The notes beneath the pieces were generated by a model that made no database searches, was not told the DNA's origin, and saw nothing but the letters and a program-made list of their open reading frames with translations. 64,000 nucleotides of DNA from Mycobacterium sp. PS03-16 (GTDB lineage: Bacteria; Actinomycetota; Actinomycetes; Mycobacteriales; Mycobacteriaceae): the NCBI RefSeq assembly GCF_004570325.1, contig NZ_SPQO01000006.1, forward strand, positions 62,001 to 126,000. The letters run 5' to 3'. Shown here in pieces: positions 1 to 8,800 of this stretch. Both the position numbers and the translations under genes were made by a program. Every line of letters begins with the position of its first letter. Position 1 is the first letter of the stretch.

Positions 1-883
1 AGGCCAGGAGCATCGCGGCGACTCCGACGTCTTGCCACGCGGGACCGAACACCAGGCTGCCGAGGCCGCCGAACGCGGCGATCAGCACCGCGACCATCCC
101 GACCGCGAACACCGCGACGAACGCCTTCAGTTCACCCCGGTGCCCGTGGGCCAGCAGACGGTAACGCCCGTAGGCGAGAATCGGCTCCAAGGCGCCCGCC
201 ACGGTGGAGATGACGCGGAACGTGACGGAGGCGGCCGGTCCCACGAGGACCAGCAGCAGTGAGGTGATCGCCGGTTGGACTGCGCCGACCACCGCGGTCT
301 CCGCGGTGACCCAGCCGGATCTGCGAACGTCCGGCGGAAAACCCATCCTGGGCATGGCCTTTCGCGGTCGGTACCGCGCCACCACAGCGAGCAGGGCGCC
401 GATCGCCAACACCCGCACACTGTGCGGACTGCCCTGGTCGGCCATGACCAGCGCGATGAGGCTGGCCACGATCAACGCTCCGGCGGCCGCGCCCTCGTTC
501 TTCCACTCGCCGGTGACCACCCCGATCGAGCGGGTCATGAGCAGACCGGTCATCACCCCGATCGCGCTCGCCATCAGGACGGCCGAGGAGGCGACCGGCG
601 GGCCGAAGACCAGCAATCCGCAGGCGGCGGCGCTCAACAGCACCACCCACGTCGGGAGGCCGAGCTGTCCCTCGGCGTCCGGAGTGGCCAACCTACCCTC
701 GACGATGAAGGCGTTGAACAGCTGCGCGACGTACACGCCGACGGCGAGCGCCAGAGCGAGGAAACCCTGGGTCTCGATCGGCGCGATACGCGCGTAGATG
801 GCGATGAAAACGGCGGGGAAGACGTTCAACGCCAGACCGGCGACCACCTGCACACCGGTCTGCAGATGCCTGCTGTCAGGCAC
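1..883 (-). CDS. Polysaccharide flippase-like membrane protein (Wzx/MATE type), 3' end cut off by window
   Basis: The reading frame runs off the left edge, so only the N-terminal ~294 residues are seen. They consist of serial hydrophobic segments separated by short basic loops (for example RYRPRKAMPR and YGRYRLLAHGHR), as in lipid-linked oligosaccharide flippases of the polysaccharide biosynthesis family. The GTG start at 883 overlaps the stop of the upstream glycosyltransferase by 8 bases, so the two are translationally coupled. Position downstream of a chain-length protein and a glycosyltransferase supports a role in moving a polysaccharide repeat unit across the inner membrane. The family call is by pattern only; a polymerase or ligase is the alternative. 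Confidence 0.55.
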   Translation of the reverse strand, partial: MPDSRHLQTGVQVVAGLALNVFPAVFIAIYARIAPIETQGFLALALAVGVYVAQLFNAFIVEGRLATPDAEGQLGLPTWVVLLSAAACGLLVFGPPVASSAVLMASAIGVMTGLLMTRSIGVVTGEWKNEGAAAGALIVASLIALVMADQGSPHSVRVLAIGALLAVVARYRPRKAMPRMGFPPDVRRSGWVTAETAVVGAVQPAITSLLLVLVGPAASVTFRVISTVAGALEPILAYGRYRLLAHGHRGELKAFVAVFAVGMVAVLIAAFGGLGSLVFGPAWQDVGVAAMLLA

Positions 884-1994
884 GGCGGTGGGTCGCCAAT
901 GTCTGCGCCACCACGTCGGTCATCTTGGCGCGGAACGCTTCCGGGGAGAACTCCTCGGCCCGTGCGCGAATCGACACCGGATCGAAGCGGCGGTCATCGA
1001 AGGAGGCGAACGCCTCGGCGAAGTTGGAGACGATCTCGGCGTCACAACGCCCGGTGACGAACGTCCCCGTGACACCGTCGACGACACTGTCGAGGGCGCC
1101 GCCGACGCCGAGCGCGATCACCGGGGTGCCGCACGCCATCGCCTCGACCGGGGTGATGCCGAAATCCTCCTCCCCCGGCATGACCATCGCCCTCGCGCGT
1201 CGGTACAATTCGCGGAATTCCTCGTCGGAGACCCGGCCGACGAAGGTGACGTCCCCGCCCTCGGCGAGCTGTCGGCATCTGGCAGCTTCTCTGCCGTCCC
1301 CGGCGACGATCATCTTGACGCCGGCCGCCACGGCCGCCCGGATGGCGATGTCCGGGCGTTTGTACGCCACCAGCCTCCCGGCCAGCAGGAAGTAGTCACC
1401 GCGCGGCGACATCGGGTCGGGTGTGTAATGGTCGATGTTCACCGGTGGGTGCACAACCTGCGCGTCCCGGTTCCAGTGCTCCCTCACCCGCTGCGCCACA
1501 GTGGTGCTGTTGGCCACGATGGAGGTGATCCGGGGTGCGGCGGACAGCTCCGTGGCGATCGCCAGCCGGGACAGGGCGTCCAACGCCACGCGGCCGGGCA
1601 GCGACGACGCCTCCTCGCGGCGCATCGCCTCGTCCCACGCCCAGCGCGCCGGTGAGTGCACGTAGACGATCGTCGGGATGGCGCCGGCCGCATGAACCGC
1701 CGCAGCCGCGAACGCGTGGTGGCTGATCAGGACGGCCTCTGCCGCACCGAAATCCCGCCGCTTCATCCAGCTCGGCACGAGCGGCAGCAACGGCGCATAG
1801 GTCCGGTAGCGCGCCGCGCGGTAGGCCGACGAGAGCGGTCCGGTCCGCACCCGGGCGCTGAACGCGGCGGTGACGCGGGGATCGACGATCGGGATGTCGA
1901 TCGGCGCGTCCGGCCACTGGCGCGCGAACTCGGCGACGACATGTTCTGATCCGGCGATCTCGGTCAAGCGTTCGTGAACGATCGCGACCGTCAC
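876..1994 (-). CDS. GT4-family glycosyltransferase
   Basis: A 372-residue GT-B fold glycosyltransferase. The N-terminus begins MTVAIVHERL; the C-terminal donor-binding half carries FLLAGRLVAYKRPDIAIRA near residue 210 and the retaining GT4 signature E-x7-E in GEEDFGITPVEAMACGTPV near residue 275. It probably transfers a sugar from a nucleotide-sugar or polyprenyl donor at the cytoplasmic membrane face during exopolysaccharide assembly. The GTG start at 1994 overlaps the TGA of the upstream Wzz-like gene (GTGA). The frame is open further upstream, but that extension overlaps the Wzz-like gene and has no family resemblance. Substrate cannot be read from the sequence. Confidence 0.88.
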   Translation of the reverse strand: MTVAIVHERLTEIAGSEHVVAEFARQWPDAPIDIPIVDPRVTAAFSARVRTGPLSSAYRAARYRTYAPLLPLVPSWMKRRDFGAAEAVLISHHAFAAAAVHAAGAIPTIVYVHSPARWAWDEAMRREEASSLPGRVALDALSRLAIATELSAAPRITSIVANSTTVAQRVREHWNRDAQVVHPPVNIDHYTPDPMSPRGDYFLLAGRLVAYKRPDIAIRAAVAAGVKMIVAGDGREAARCRQLAEGGDVTFVGRVSDEEFRELYRRARAMVMPGEEDFGITPVEAMACGTPVIALGVGGALDSVVDGVTGTFVTGRCDAEIVSNFAEAFASFDDRRFDPVSIRARAEEFSPEAFRAKMTDVVAQTLATHRRA

Positions 1995-3250
1995 TGCATG
2001 CTCCGCTCTGCGTCGTCGACGCCCTGCCGCGAGGAATCCTCGGGTTGCCGTTTCTTCCAGTGCGCACCGCCGCCGGGGCGGTGATAGGTGAAGGCTGCGA
2101 CCACGGGGGCCTGGCTGTCCCCGATCGCGGAGCGCAGGGTCGCCGCCTGCGCCGCGGTGTCGGCGTCGATGCGGGCCACGAGCACGATCCCGGCGGCGGC
2201 GGCGATCAGATCGGGGGCGAGCGTCGGGTCGCCGACGACTCCACCGTGGAGCACCCGGGCCGACGGGGCCTGCTCGGCCGCACCGACTTCCAGTAGTGAC
2301 GCCACCTCGGCGCTGCCCGAGGATGGCGACGCGCCGATGACCAGCACCACGCCGCCCCGGGACCGCGACGGGCACTGCGCGTAGAGAGTGCGGGCAAGGC
2401 GGGCCTGCTCGCCGTCGCGATTGTCGGGCGACACCGCGCCGAGGTCCACCGCCGGCACGAGCACGTCATCGACGCTGTCGATCAGTGTCACCGTCATCGC
2501 CGCCCGGCCGGACCGCCGCCGCCGCATCAGCACGATCGCCACCGCGGCCGAGCCACCGAGGAGTCCACCGAGCAGCACCCCCACCAGCCACTGTTGGGAC
2601 GCATCGTCGTTCGGTGTCGGCGGCTGCACGATCAGCAACGTCGAGGCCTCGCTCGCCTGGAGCTCGACGGCCGCCCTGATCCGCCCGAGTTCTTGCATCC
2701 TCACGGAGTCGCCGGCACCGGTCTGCTCCCAGCGTGACAGCGCGGCGAGGATGGTTCGAAGTTGCTCGTCAACTCGCTGGGCGAGCTCTTGGCCATACAG
2801 GTCGATGGCCACCTGAACGGTGCGGATGGCATCGTCGCGAGATTTGCTGCTATTGCTGATGGTGACCATCGAGGAGTCACCGGCTTGAGCCACATTCAGA
2901 ATCGCCGGCTCGTCCATCGCCATTTTCTTGGCTACCGCCTGGGCGAAGCCCTCGCCGGACAGATAGGCGATTTCCCCGCCGACGAAATAGCTCGTATTGC
3001 CCTGATTGTCGGGGGTGACCTGACTGGCGCCGGCCGCGATCGCGGTCAGATCGGCTGGGTTCTCCAGACGGACAAAGGCTGTCGCCGTCGTATCGGTCCC
3101 CATCGCGGCGAGCGACAGCCCCCCGACGAGCGCACCGACACACACGCCGAGCACCGCGGCGGCGAGGAACTTGAGCCGGACAAGACGCGATTCCAGCGAA
3201 GAAATCGTCGCGATCGCGGGTGCCGGAACTCTCGACCCATTGGCAGACAA
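1991..3250 (-). CDS. Wzz/CapA-like chain-length protein with degenerate BY-kinase-like C-terminal domain
   Basis: About 419 residues from a TTG start at 3250, preceded by GGACGGAG ten bases upstream. The layout is a short cytoplasmic N-terminus, a membrane segment (about residues 27-52), a periplasmic region with a coiled-coil-prone stretch, a second membrane segment (WLVGVLLGGLLGGSAAVAIV) and a cytoplasmic domain. That is the plan of polysaccharide co-polymerases fused to bacterial tyrosine kinases. The loop where a Walker A is expected reads GASPSSGSAEVASLL, lacking the Gly-Lys-Ser/Thr, and no Tyr-rich tail is present. Kinase activity is therefore unlikely and the domain may only be structural. 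First gene of an overlapping three-gene operon. The start is the least certain part. Confidence 0.65.
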   Translation of the reverse strand: MSANGSRVPAPAIATISSLESRLVRLKFLAAAVLGVCVGALVGGLSLAAMGTDTTATAFVRLENPADLTAIAAGASQVTPDNQGNTSYFVGGEIAYLSGEGFAQAVAKKMAMDEPAILNVAQAGDSSMVTISNSSKSRDDAIRTVQVAIDLYGQELAQRVDEQLRTILAALSRWEQTGAGDSVRMQELGRIRAAVELQASEASTLLIVQPPTPNDDASQQWLVGVLLGGLLGGSAAVAIVLMRRRRSGRAAMTVTLIDSVDDVLVPAVDLGAVSPDNRDGEQARLARTLYAQCPSRSRGGVVLVIGASPSSGSAEVASLLEVGAAEQAPSARVLHGGVVGDPTLAPDLIAAAAGIVLVARIDADTAAQAATLRSAIGDSQAPVVAAFTYHRPGGGAHWKKRQPEDSSRQGVDDAERSMQ

Positions 3251-3467
3251 CTGTGCGGCACTCCGTCCTGACCCTCGATGCGACCAATATCGTAATGGCC
3301 CTGTTGCACTTCGCCGGGCCCGACACAGGTATCCGTGGCGGATCCTAGCCACGCCGGGGCTCAATGCAGCGGGCGGCGCGTCAACTTTCTGCGGCGCGGG
3401 TTTGCCGGTAACCTCCGGCGTCCAAGGGGTGATTCGGGAAGCCCGCTGACTCGAGACTGGAGCATCG
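3251..3467. promoter_or_regulatory. Divergent promoter region between the polysaccharide operon and the BcsB-like gene
   Basis: A 217-base gap between two divergently read units, so it should hold promoters for both. Around 3280-3300 it is locally richer in A/T (CAATATCGTAAT) than the surrounding coding sequence. I could not assign a specific -35/-10 pair or operator with confidence. Confidence 0.4.
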
Positions 3468-5435
3468 GTGTCTGTTGGGTTCATCCGCCGGGTCGCCGGC
3501 CTGGTGTCGTCGGTGTTGATGGTGGCGGCTCTGGGCGCGCCGGCCGCAGCCCAGGCCGCACCGCTGAACGCCGACCCGGCCGCCGGTTCCGACGTGACGC
3601 TGCCGTGGCGGACGCTGGGCCTGCCCGGCGACGTCACGTTGGTCGGCGCGGACGCGAATCAGGACTTCTCGGTGCCCGTACCGAACGGGTTCGCCGCCGT
3701 CCGGCTGCGTGGACTGATCCACGCGCCGGTCGACTTCGGCGCGGGCTTCGTGGAGATCTCCGACAGCTCGGGCACATTCCTGGGCACGGTGAATCTTCCC
3801 GCTGTCGCGCCGGAGCAGGCGGTGGTGCCCTTCGACATCGACATCTCGCCGGCGCGGGTGCGCACCGCCGAACTCGGGCTGTCATTCGCCGTGCGGGAGG
3901 CACCGCGGCCCGCCACCGAACGCTGCGGCCTCGGCGAGCGGGTCCGACTGAGCGACCTCGCCGTGGTGTACGCCGGCATCGAACCCGCGCCGACCACGGT
4001 CGCCACTTTCTTTCCCGCTGTGCTGCAACGGCTCACGATCTACGCACCGATCGACGCCGACGACGCCGAGGAGCAGGCGGTGCTCACCCTGGCATCAGCG
4101 GTGGCGCGGATGTACCGGCCGCAGTCGCCGGTGATCACCGTGGTCAAACACCCCCGTGGGGCCACGCCCCCGGAAGCACCGCAGTTCACCCGCGCGGTCG
4201 TGGTGGAGAACGGCGACGCCGCGCTCAACGTGGTCAACCCGGACCGACCCGACGTCTATCTCGAGCTGAACGGGCGCGGTGACCAGCTGGCCGCGCAGGC
4301 GTCGCTGGTGGCCAATCAGCTGCAGTCGCTGGTTCAGGTGCCCGAGGCCCGCGTCGACAAGGCGGGCTCCGACGATGACGCCGGCGTCGACGAGGTGACG
4401 TTCGACGACCTGGACATGAGCGGTGAGAGTTCGGTATTGCGGACTTCGACGATGACCGTGGGCGTCGACCGCGCCGCGCTGGGCGCCGGGCGTGTCGAAG
4501 GCCTGCGGGTACACCTGCTCGCGACACATACGCCGGTGCAGCCGATGGACTCGGCATCATTGATGGTCAGCGTCAACGGCCGCGCCGTGCACACCACACC
4601 GTTGCGTGAGAACGGCCGCGTCGACGCCGTATTCGATGTGCCCGGCGAAGACCTCGACCAGCGGATCAATCTGGAGTTCGATCTCACGTTCAGCCCACGC
4701 CAGCTGTGCTCGCCGACCATCGCACCGCTGACATTCGAGCTCGATCCCCAGTCGACGCTGACGATTCAACGCGGCGGTCCGCCCCTCACCGGGTTCGGCG
4801 CGCTGCCGTCGGAATTCAGCCCCGAGTTTCTCGTCGCGCTCGACGGCAGCAACCCCAACCAGTTGCACTACGCCACCCGGGTGATCGCCGATATCGCGCG
4901 GCTGACCGATACGCCGCTCGTCCCCCGCGTGGTCGATGTCAAGGCCGCGGCCGACGCCCGGATCGGCGCGCTGATCGTGGCCAACGCGGCCACCGTCGAC
5001 CAGACGTCGATCCGCCCCCCGGTCGGCGGGGAGAGCGCCGAGGTCCAGATCGACCTGGGCGACGAATTGCGGGCCGACATCACCAGCGGGCTGGGCTCCA
5101 TCCAGGCGTTCGCCGACGAACCACGCGATCGGGCCGTCGTCCTGGTCACCACCAGCGGAGCCTGGACCCTCGTCGAACCGCTCTTCGGCTACATCGACCA
5201 GCTGCCGGACGGATGGTCGAGTCTGGACGGCGACGTCCTGGCTGCCGGTGCGGCGGGGGATGTCACGAACCTGTCGATCGGAGCGGACGACACCGCGGCG
5301 CCACCTCCGCAGAACTCCACCGACACATCGGTGTGGGTGGCGCTCGGGGCGGGTGCTGCAGTCCTCGCGGCGCTGGCCGTCGCTGCGGCGTGGTTCTGGC
5401 GACGTCGCCGCGGGGCGGCCCGCACCCATCCCTGA
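3468..5435 (+). CDS. Secreted membrane-anchored protein related to cellulose synthase subunit BcsB
   Basis: 655 residues from a GTG start. It has an N-terminal signal peptide (basic RR, hydrophobic stretch, AAAQAAP cleavage region near residue 30), repeated beta-rich modules with carbohydrate-binding-like segments, and one C-terminal membrane helix (about residues 625-645) followed by RRRRG. This matches the BcsB layout: large extracytoplasmic domain with a C-terminal anchor. In Gram-negatives BcsB partners the cellulose synthase catalytic subunit; no BcsA is in the window. It is divergent from a Wzz/GT/Wzx operon, so a role guiding an exported glucan or other exopolysaccharide is inferred. 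Function in mycobacteria is not established here. Confidence 0.7.
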   Translation: MSVGFIRRVAGLVSSVLMVAALGAPAAAQAAPLNADPAAGSDVTLPWRTLGLPGDVTLVGADANQDFSVPVPNGFAAVRLRGLIHAPVDFGAGFVEISDSSGTFLGTVNLPAVAPEQAVVPFDIDISPARVRTAELGLSFAVREAPRPATERCGLGERVRLSDLAVVYAGIEPAPTTVATFFPAVLQRLTIYAPIDADDAEEQAVLTLASAVARMYRPQSPVITVVKHPRGATPPEAPQFTRAVVVENGDAALNVVNPDRPDVYLELNGRGDQLAAQASLVANQLQSLVQVPEARVDKAGSDDDAGVDEVTFDDLDMSGESSVLRTSTMTVGVDRAALGAGRVEGLRVHLLATHTPVQPMDSASLMVSVNGRAVHTTPLRENGRVDAVFDVPGEDLDQRINLEFDLTFSPRQLCSPTIAPLTFELDPQSTLTIQRGGPPLTGFGALPSEFSPEFLVALDGSNPNQLHYATRVIADIARLTDTPLVPRVVDVKAAADARIGALIVANAATVDQTSIRPPVGGESAEVQIDLGDELRADITSGLGSIQAFADEPRDRAVVLVTTSGAWTLVEPLFGYIDQLPDGWSSLDGDVLAAGAAGDVTNLSIGADDTAAPPPQNSTDTSVWVALGAGAAVLAALAVAAAWFWRRRRGAARTHP

Positions 5436-5498
5436 GGGCCGGCCACCCGGGTTTTTCGCGCACCGCGAAGCCCCCGAACCTGTCGGTACGCTGGACGC

Positions 5499-6281
5499 AT
5501 GAACGGCGTTCTGGTGGTCCTGATCATCGTGGTGGTCGCCGCGCTCGCGCTGGCGGTCTACAGCTCGTCCAAGGCGTCGGGGCGGCGGAACGCCGAATCG
5601 CTGGACGACGCAAAGGCCGACGCCCGCAGGGTGATCGAACGCCTCGGCGGTCAGGTGCTGAACCTGACCGGGACCGACGACGCGTCCAAGCAGGCGATGG
5701 CCGACGCCTCCGAGCGCTACACCGCGGCGGCGTCGCAGATCGATCAGGCGAACTCCGTCCGGCAGGCGCAGCTGGCGAAGGAGAGCGCGATCGAGGGCCT
5801 CTACTACGTCCGCGCCGCCCGCACCGCGATGGGCATGGACCCGGGGCCGGAACTCGAGGCGCTGAGCGGTCAGCGGTCGGCGGGCGCGGTCACCGAAGAC
5901 CGTCGCGTCGAGTTCGAAGGCCGCGAGATCGAGGCGTCGCCCACCCCGTCGCAGCGCACGCCGAACTATTACCCCGGCGGCAACGTCGCGGGCCGGCCGG
6001 TGCCGGCCGGCTGGTACTCGGAGCCGTGGTGGAAACCCGCCCTGGTGGCCGGCGCGTGGGGCGTGGGCTCGATGCTGCTGTTCAGCTCGCTCTTCTCCGG
6101 GATGGCAGGCACCGGCTACGAGCAGGGCTTCGCGCAAGGCTACGACCAGGGCTTCGGTGAGGGCCAGGACGGCGGCGGCGACTACGGCGGCGACGCGGGT
6201 GGCTGGGACGGCGGCGGCGACGGCGGCGGCTGGGGCGACTTCGGCGGCGGCGACTTCGGCGGGGACTTCGGCGGCTTCTAG
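5499..6281 (+). CDS. DUF1542-type membrane protein with glycine/aspartate-rich tail
   Basis: 260 residues. One N-terminal membrane helix (residues 4-24) is followed by a helical region of about 100 residues resembling DUF1542 modules, a linker, a second hydrophobic segment (ALVAGAWGVGSMLLFSSLF) and a C-terminus of about 55 residues made almost only of Gly, Asp, Trp, Phe and Tyr. The tail is low complexity and acidic. It follows the BcsB-like gene after 63 bases on the same strand and may be co-transcribed. No function is known to me; a scaffold or envelope role is only a guess. It ends 8 bases before the convergent antiporter gene. Confidence 0.75.
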   Translation: MNGVLVVLIIVVVAALALAVYSSSKASGRRNAESLDDAKADARRVIERLGGQVLNLTGTDDASKQAMADASERYTAAASQIDQANSVRQAQLAKESAIEGLYYVRAARTAMGMDPGPELEALSGQRSAGAVTEDRRVEFEGREIEASPTPSQRTPNYYPGGNVAGRPVPAGWYSEPWWKPALVAGAWGVGSMLLFSSLFSGMAGTGYEQGFAQGYDQGFGEGQDGGGDYGGDAGGWDGGGDGGGWGDFGGGDFGGDFGGF

Positions 6282-6289
6282 AGCCGTCG

Positions 6290-7933
6290 TCAGAACCGGC
6301 TCTCCAGCCGCGCCGACACCCCGGCCTCCTGCAGGTCGAGTCGCTCGAGCATGGTCCGCACCGCCTCGTCCTCGATGCGTCCCGCGTCGCGTTCGGCGAT
6401 CAACGCACTGCGCTGCGCGCACAGCACCTCCCGGTAGAGCGCCGAGAACACTTCCGCGCGCAGGGTGTGTGAATCCGGATCGGGCATCTCGTCGGCGTCC
6501 TGTGCGTGCCGGGCGATGGTCTTGCGGATATTGGCCAGGGTCGCCGCGTCCAGTCCCGGCGGCGGATTGTCGGCGAAGCGGGCCAGGATGTCGTCGGCCG
6601 CGGTGTGCACCACCTCTTCTGCCTTGCGGGTCTCCTCCTCGTCGAAGTGCTGATCGGCGCCGAAAGACGGCTGCAGCCAACGGATCAGCACCGGCAGCGT
6701 CCAACCCTGCAGCAGCAGGGTGCCCACGCTGACCGCGAACGCGATCGCCTGGATGGTGGCGCGTTCGGGAAACGCCTCTCCGTCGACAGTGGTGAGCGGG
6801 ATCCCCGAGGCGGCGGCCAGCGTGACCACCCCGCGCATCCCCGTCCATGAGACCACCACGTTCTCCTGCCAGGTCAGCCGGCGCCGGTCGACCAGCGCCG
6901 ACAGTCGTCCGGGTCCCTCACGTCGTCGGCGGTCTCCGCGACCGCTCACCTTGCGGGACAGCACCCCCCGGCTGAACATCAGGAACACACACGCCGGCCG
7001 GATCAGCAGCACCACCAGCAGGACGACACCGGAGGCCAGCGCGACCTCCGTCAGCGACTCATGCGCCTCCTGCAGGTCTTCGAGGATGAACCGCAACTGC
7101 AGGCCGATGTAGGCGAACACGAACGCCTCGAGCATCACGTCGACCGAGTTCCACACGTACCGCTCCTGCAGCCGGGTCTGATAGCCCGCGTCCAGCGAGC
7201 CGTGTCCGACCACGAAGCCGGCGACCACCACCGCGAGCACTCCGGACGCGTGGAGGTGTTCGGCGGAGATGAACGCGGCGAACGGCACCACCAGACCCTG
7301 GATGGTCTCCAGGCCGGGGTTGGCGAGCCGGCGGCGGATCCACAGCGTCACGTACCCCAGCGCCGCACCGACCAGCGGCCCCAGCAGTGCGCTGTAGCTG
7401 AACAGCAGCACCGGGTTCTCGATGAACGCGCGGCTGCCGGCTACCTGCGCCACCGCGATCGAGAACAGCGCCAGCGCGGCCGCATCGTTGACCAGGCTCT
7501 CCCCGGTCAGGATCGCCATCACCTTCTTGGGCAGCCCGAGCCGGCGGCCCACCGCGACCGCGGTCACCGCGTCGGGCGGCGCCACCACCGCGCCGAGGAT
7601 CAGCGCGGTGCCGAACGTCAGCGACGGCACCAGCCACGACGCGACCCCGGCCACCGCGAACGTGGTGATGACGACCAGTCCGACCCCGAGGCCCAGGATG
7701 GGGCGGATGTTGCGCAGGAACGTCGGGAACGAGAAGTTCAGTGCCGCGGAGTACAGCAGCGGCGGCAGCACCACCGACAGCAGCACCTCGGATTGGAGTT
7801 CGATGCCTTCGAAGCCCGGCGCGAACGACACCGCGAACCCGACGACGACCAGCACGAGCGCCGGTTCCAGACCGCGACGGTGTGCAAGGGCGGTGACCAT
7901 GATGGCGCCGACGACGACCAGGATCAGTTCCAC
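6290..7933 (-). CDS. CPA1-family Na+/H+ antiporter (Rv2287/YjcE-like)
   Basis: 547 residues with about 12 hydrophobic segments from the N-terminus to residue ~410, then a hydrophilic cytoplasmic tail of about 130 residues. Family hallmarks include GAVVAPPDAVTAVAVG in the fifth or sixth segment and the ion-site region GESLVNDAAALALF. It should exchange Na+ (or K+) for protons at the cytoplasmic membrane. The ATG start at 7933 opens directly into the first membrane segment. It converges with the DUF1542-type gene and lies downstream of nei on the same strand after 44 bases. Confidence 0.9.
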   Translation of the reverse strand: MELILVVVGAIMVTALAHRRGLEPALVLVVVGFAVSFAPGFEGIELQSEVLLSVVLPPLLYSAALNFSFPTFLRNIRPILGLGVGLVVITTFAVAGVASWLVPSLTFGTALILGAVVAPPDAVTAVAVGRRLGLPKKVMAILTGESLVNDAAALALFSIAVAQVAGSRAFIENPVLLFSYSALLGPLVGAALGYVTLWIRRRLANPGLETIQGLVVPFAAFISAEHLHASGVLAVVVAGFVVGHGSLDAGYQTRLQERYVWNSVDVMLEAFVFAYIGLQLRFILEDLQEAHESLTEVALASGVVLLVVLLIRPACVFLMFSRGVLSRKVSGRGDRRRREGPGRLSALVDRRRLTWQENVVVSWTGMRGVVTLAAASGIPLTTVDGEAFPERATIQAIAFAVSVGTLLLQGWTLPVLIRWLQPSFGADQHFDEEETRKAEEVVHTAADDILARFADNPPPGLDAATLANIRKTIARHAQDADEMPDPDSHTLRAEVFSALYREVLCAQRSALIAERDAGRIEDEAVRTMLERLDLQEAGVSARLESRF

Positions 7934-7977
7934 CGGCCGATTGTCGCGTCAACGGCGGGCGGGCGCGCGGCTAGGTG

Positions 7978-8784
7978 TCAGTGTTGGCAGGTGGGGCACC
8001 AGAACAGGTTGCGCCCCTCCAGAACCGCGGTGCTGATCGGCGTGTCGCAGATCCGGCACGGCTCACCGGCGCGGCGGTACACGTAGGTGCGGGGCCGGCC
8101 CGTGCGGTACGACGGGGCACCGTGGTCGTCCTCGGGCCGGATCGTGACGATCTTGCCCCGCCGCACACCGACTTTCATCAGGTCGACGATGTCGGTCCAC
8201 ATCGCGTCGAACTCGCCGGCCTCGACGTTGGTCCCCAGCCGGTACGGGTCGATGCGGTGCCGGTAGAGCAGTTCGTTGCGGTAGACGTTGCCGACGCCGG
8301 CGATCACCGCCTGATCCATCAGCAGCGCACCGACGGGTCGGCGGGACCGGTTCATCCGCGTCCACGCCGGCGCGGGATCGGCGTCTTTACGCAGCGGATC
8401 GGGGCCGAGGCGGGCCAGGATGTCGGACACCTGCGCCTCGTCGACCACCTCGCAGGCGGTGGGACCGCGCAGGTCGGTGCCGTACTCGCTGCCGACGATG
8501 CGCATCCGCACCTGGCCGACCGGATCCGGCGGCGGGTCCTGTGCGGTGAGCGCGAACTCGTCGAACCGCCCGTACAGGCCCAGGTGCACGTGCACGATGC
8601 GGCCGCCGCGGTAGTGGTGGAACAGGTGTTTACCCCATGCGCTGGCCCCGGTGAAGGTGCGTCCGTCGACCATCGCGGCACCCTCGGCGAACCGGCCCTG
8701 CGGGCTGAGCACCCGCACCCGTTGTCCCTTGAAGCGCTTCTGATGCAGCCGGGCGAGCCGGTGCAGCGTGTGGCCCTCCGGCAT
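7978..8784 (-). CDS. nei: Endonuclease VIII-type DNA glycosylase (Nei1, Rv2464c-like)
   Basis: 268 residues starting MPEGHTLHR. The Pro2-Glu3 pair is the catalytic nucleophile and acid of the Fpg/Nei family. The helix-two-turn-helix region carries MDQAVIAGVGNVYRNE (about residues 155-170) and the C-terminus has a zinc finger of four Cys (CRIC...CPTC). It excises oxidised pyrimidines and nicks the abasic site in base excision repair. The open frame extends 50 residues upstream but the enzyme requires Pro at position 2 after Met removal, which fixes the start at 8784. The gene follows rpiB by 16 bases, as in M. tuberculosis. Confidence 0.93.
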   Translation of the reverse strand: MPEGHTLHRLARLHQKRFKGQRVRVLSPQGRFAEGAAMVDGRTFTGASAWGKHLFHHYRGGRIVHVHLGLYGRFDEFALTAQDPPPDPVGQVRMRIVGSEYGTDLRGPTACEVVDEAQVSDILARLGPDPLRKDADPAPAWTRMNRSRRPVGALLMDQAVIAGVGNVYRNELLYRHRIDPYRLGTNVEAGEFDAMWTDIVDLMKVGVRRGKIVTIRPEDDHGAPSYRTGRPRTYVYRRAGEPCRICDTPISTAVLEGRNLFWCPTCQH

Positions 8785-8800
8785 CGCGGCTACGCCCGCA

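Noticed and set aside
4557..6848. Minus-strand open frame of 763 codons
   Set aside because: It is antisense to the BcsB-like and DUF1542-type genes and part of the antiporter, with Arg/Gly-rich composition typical of high-GC shadow frames.
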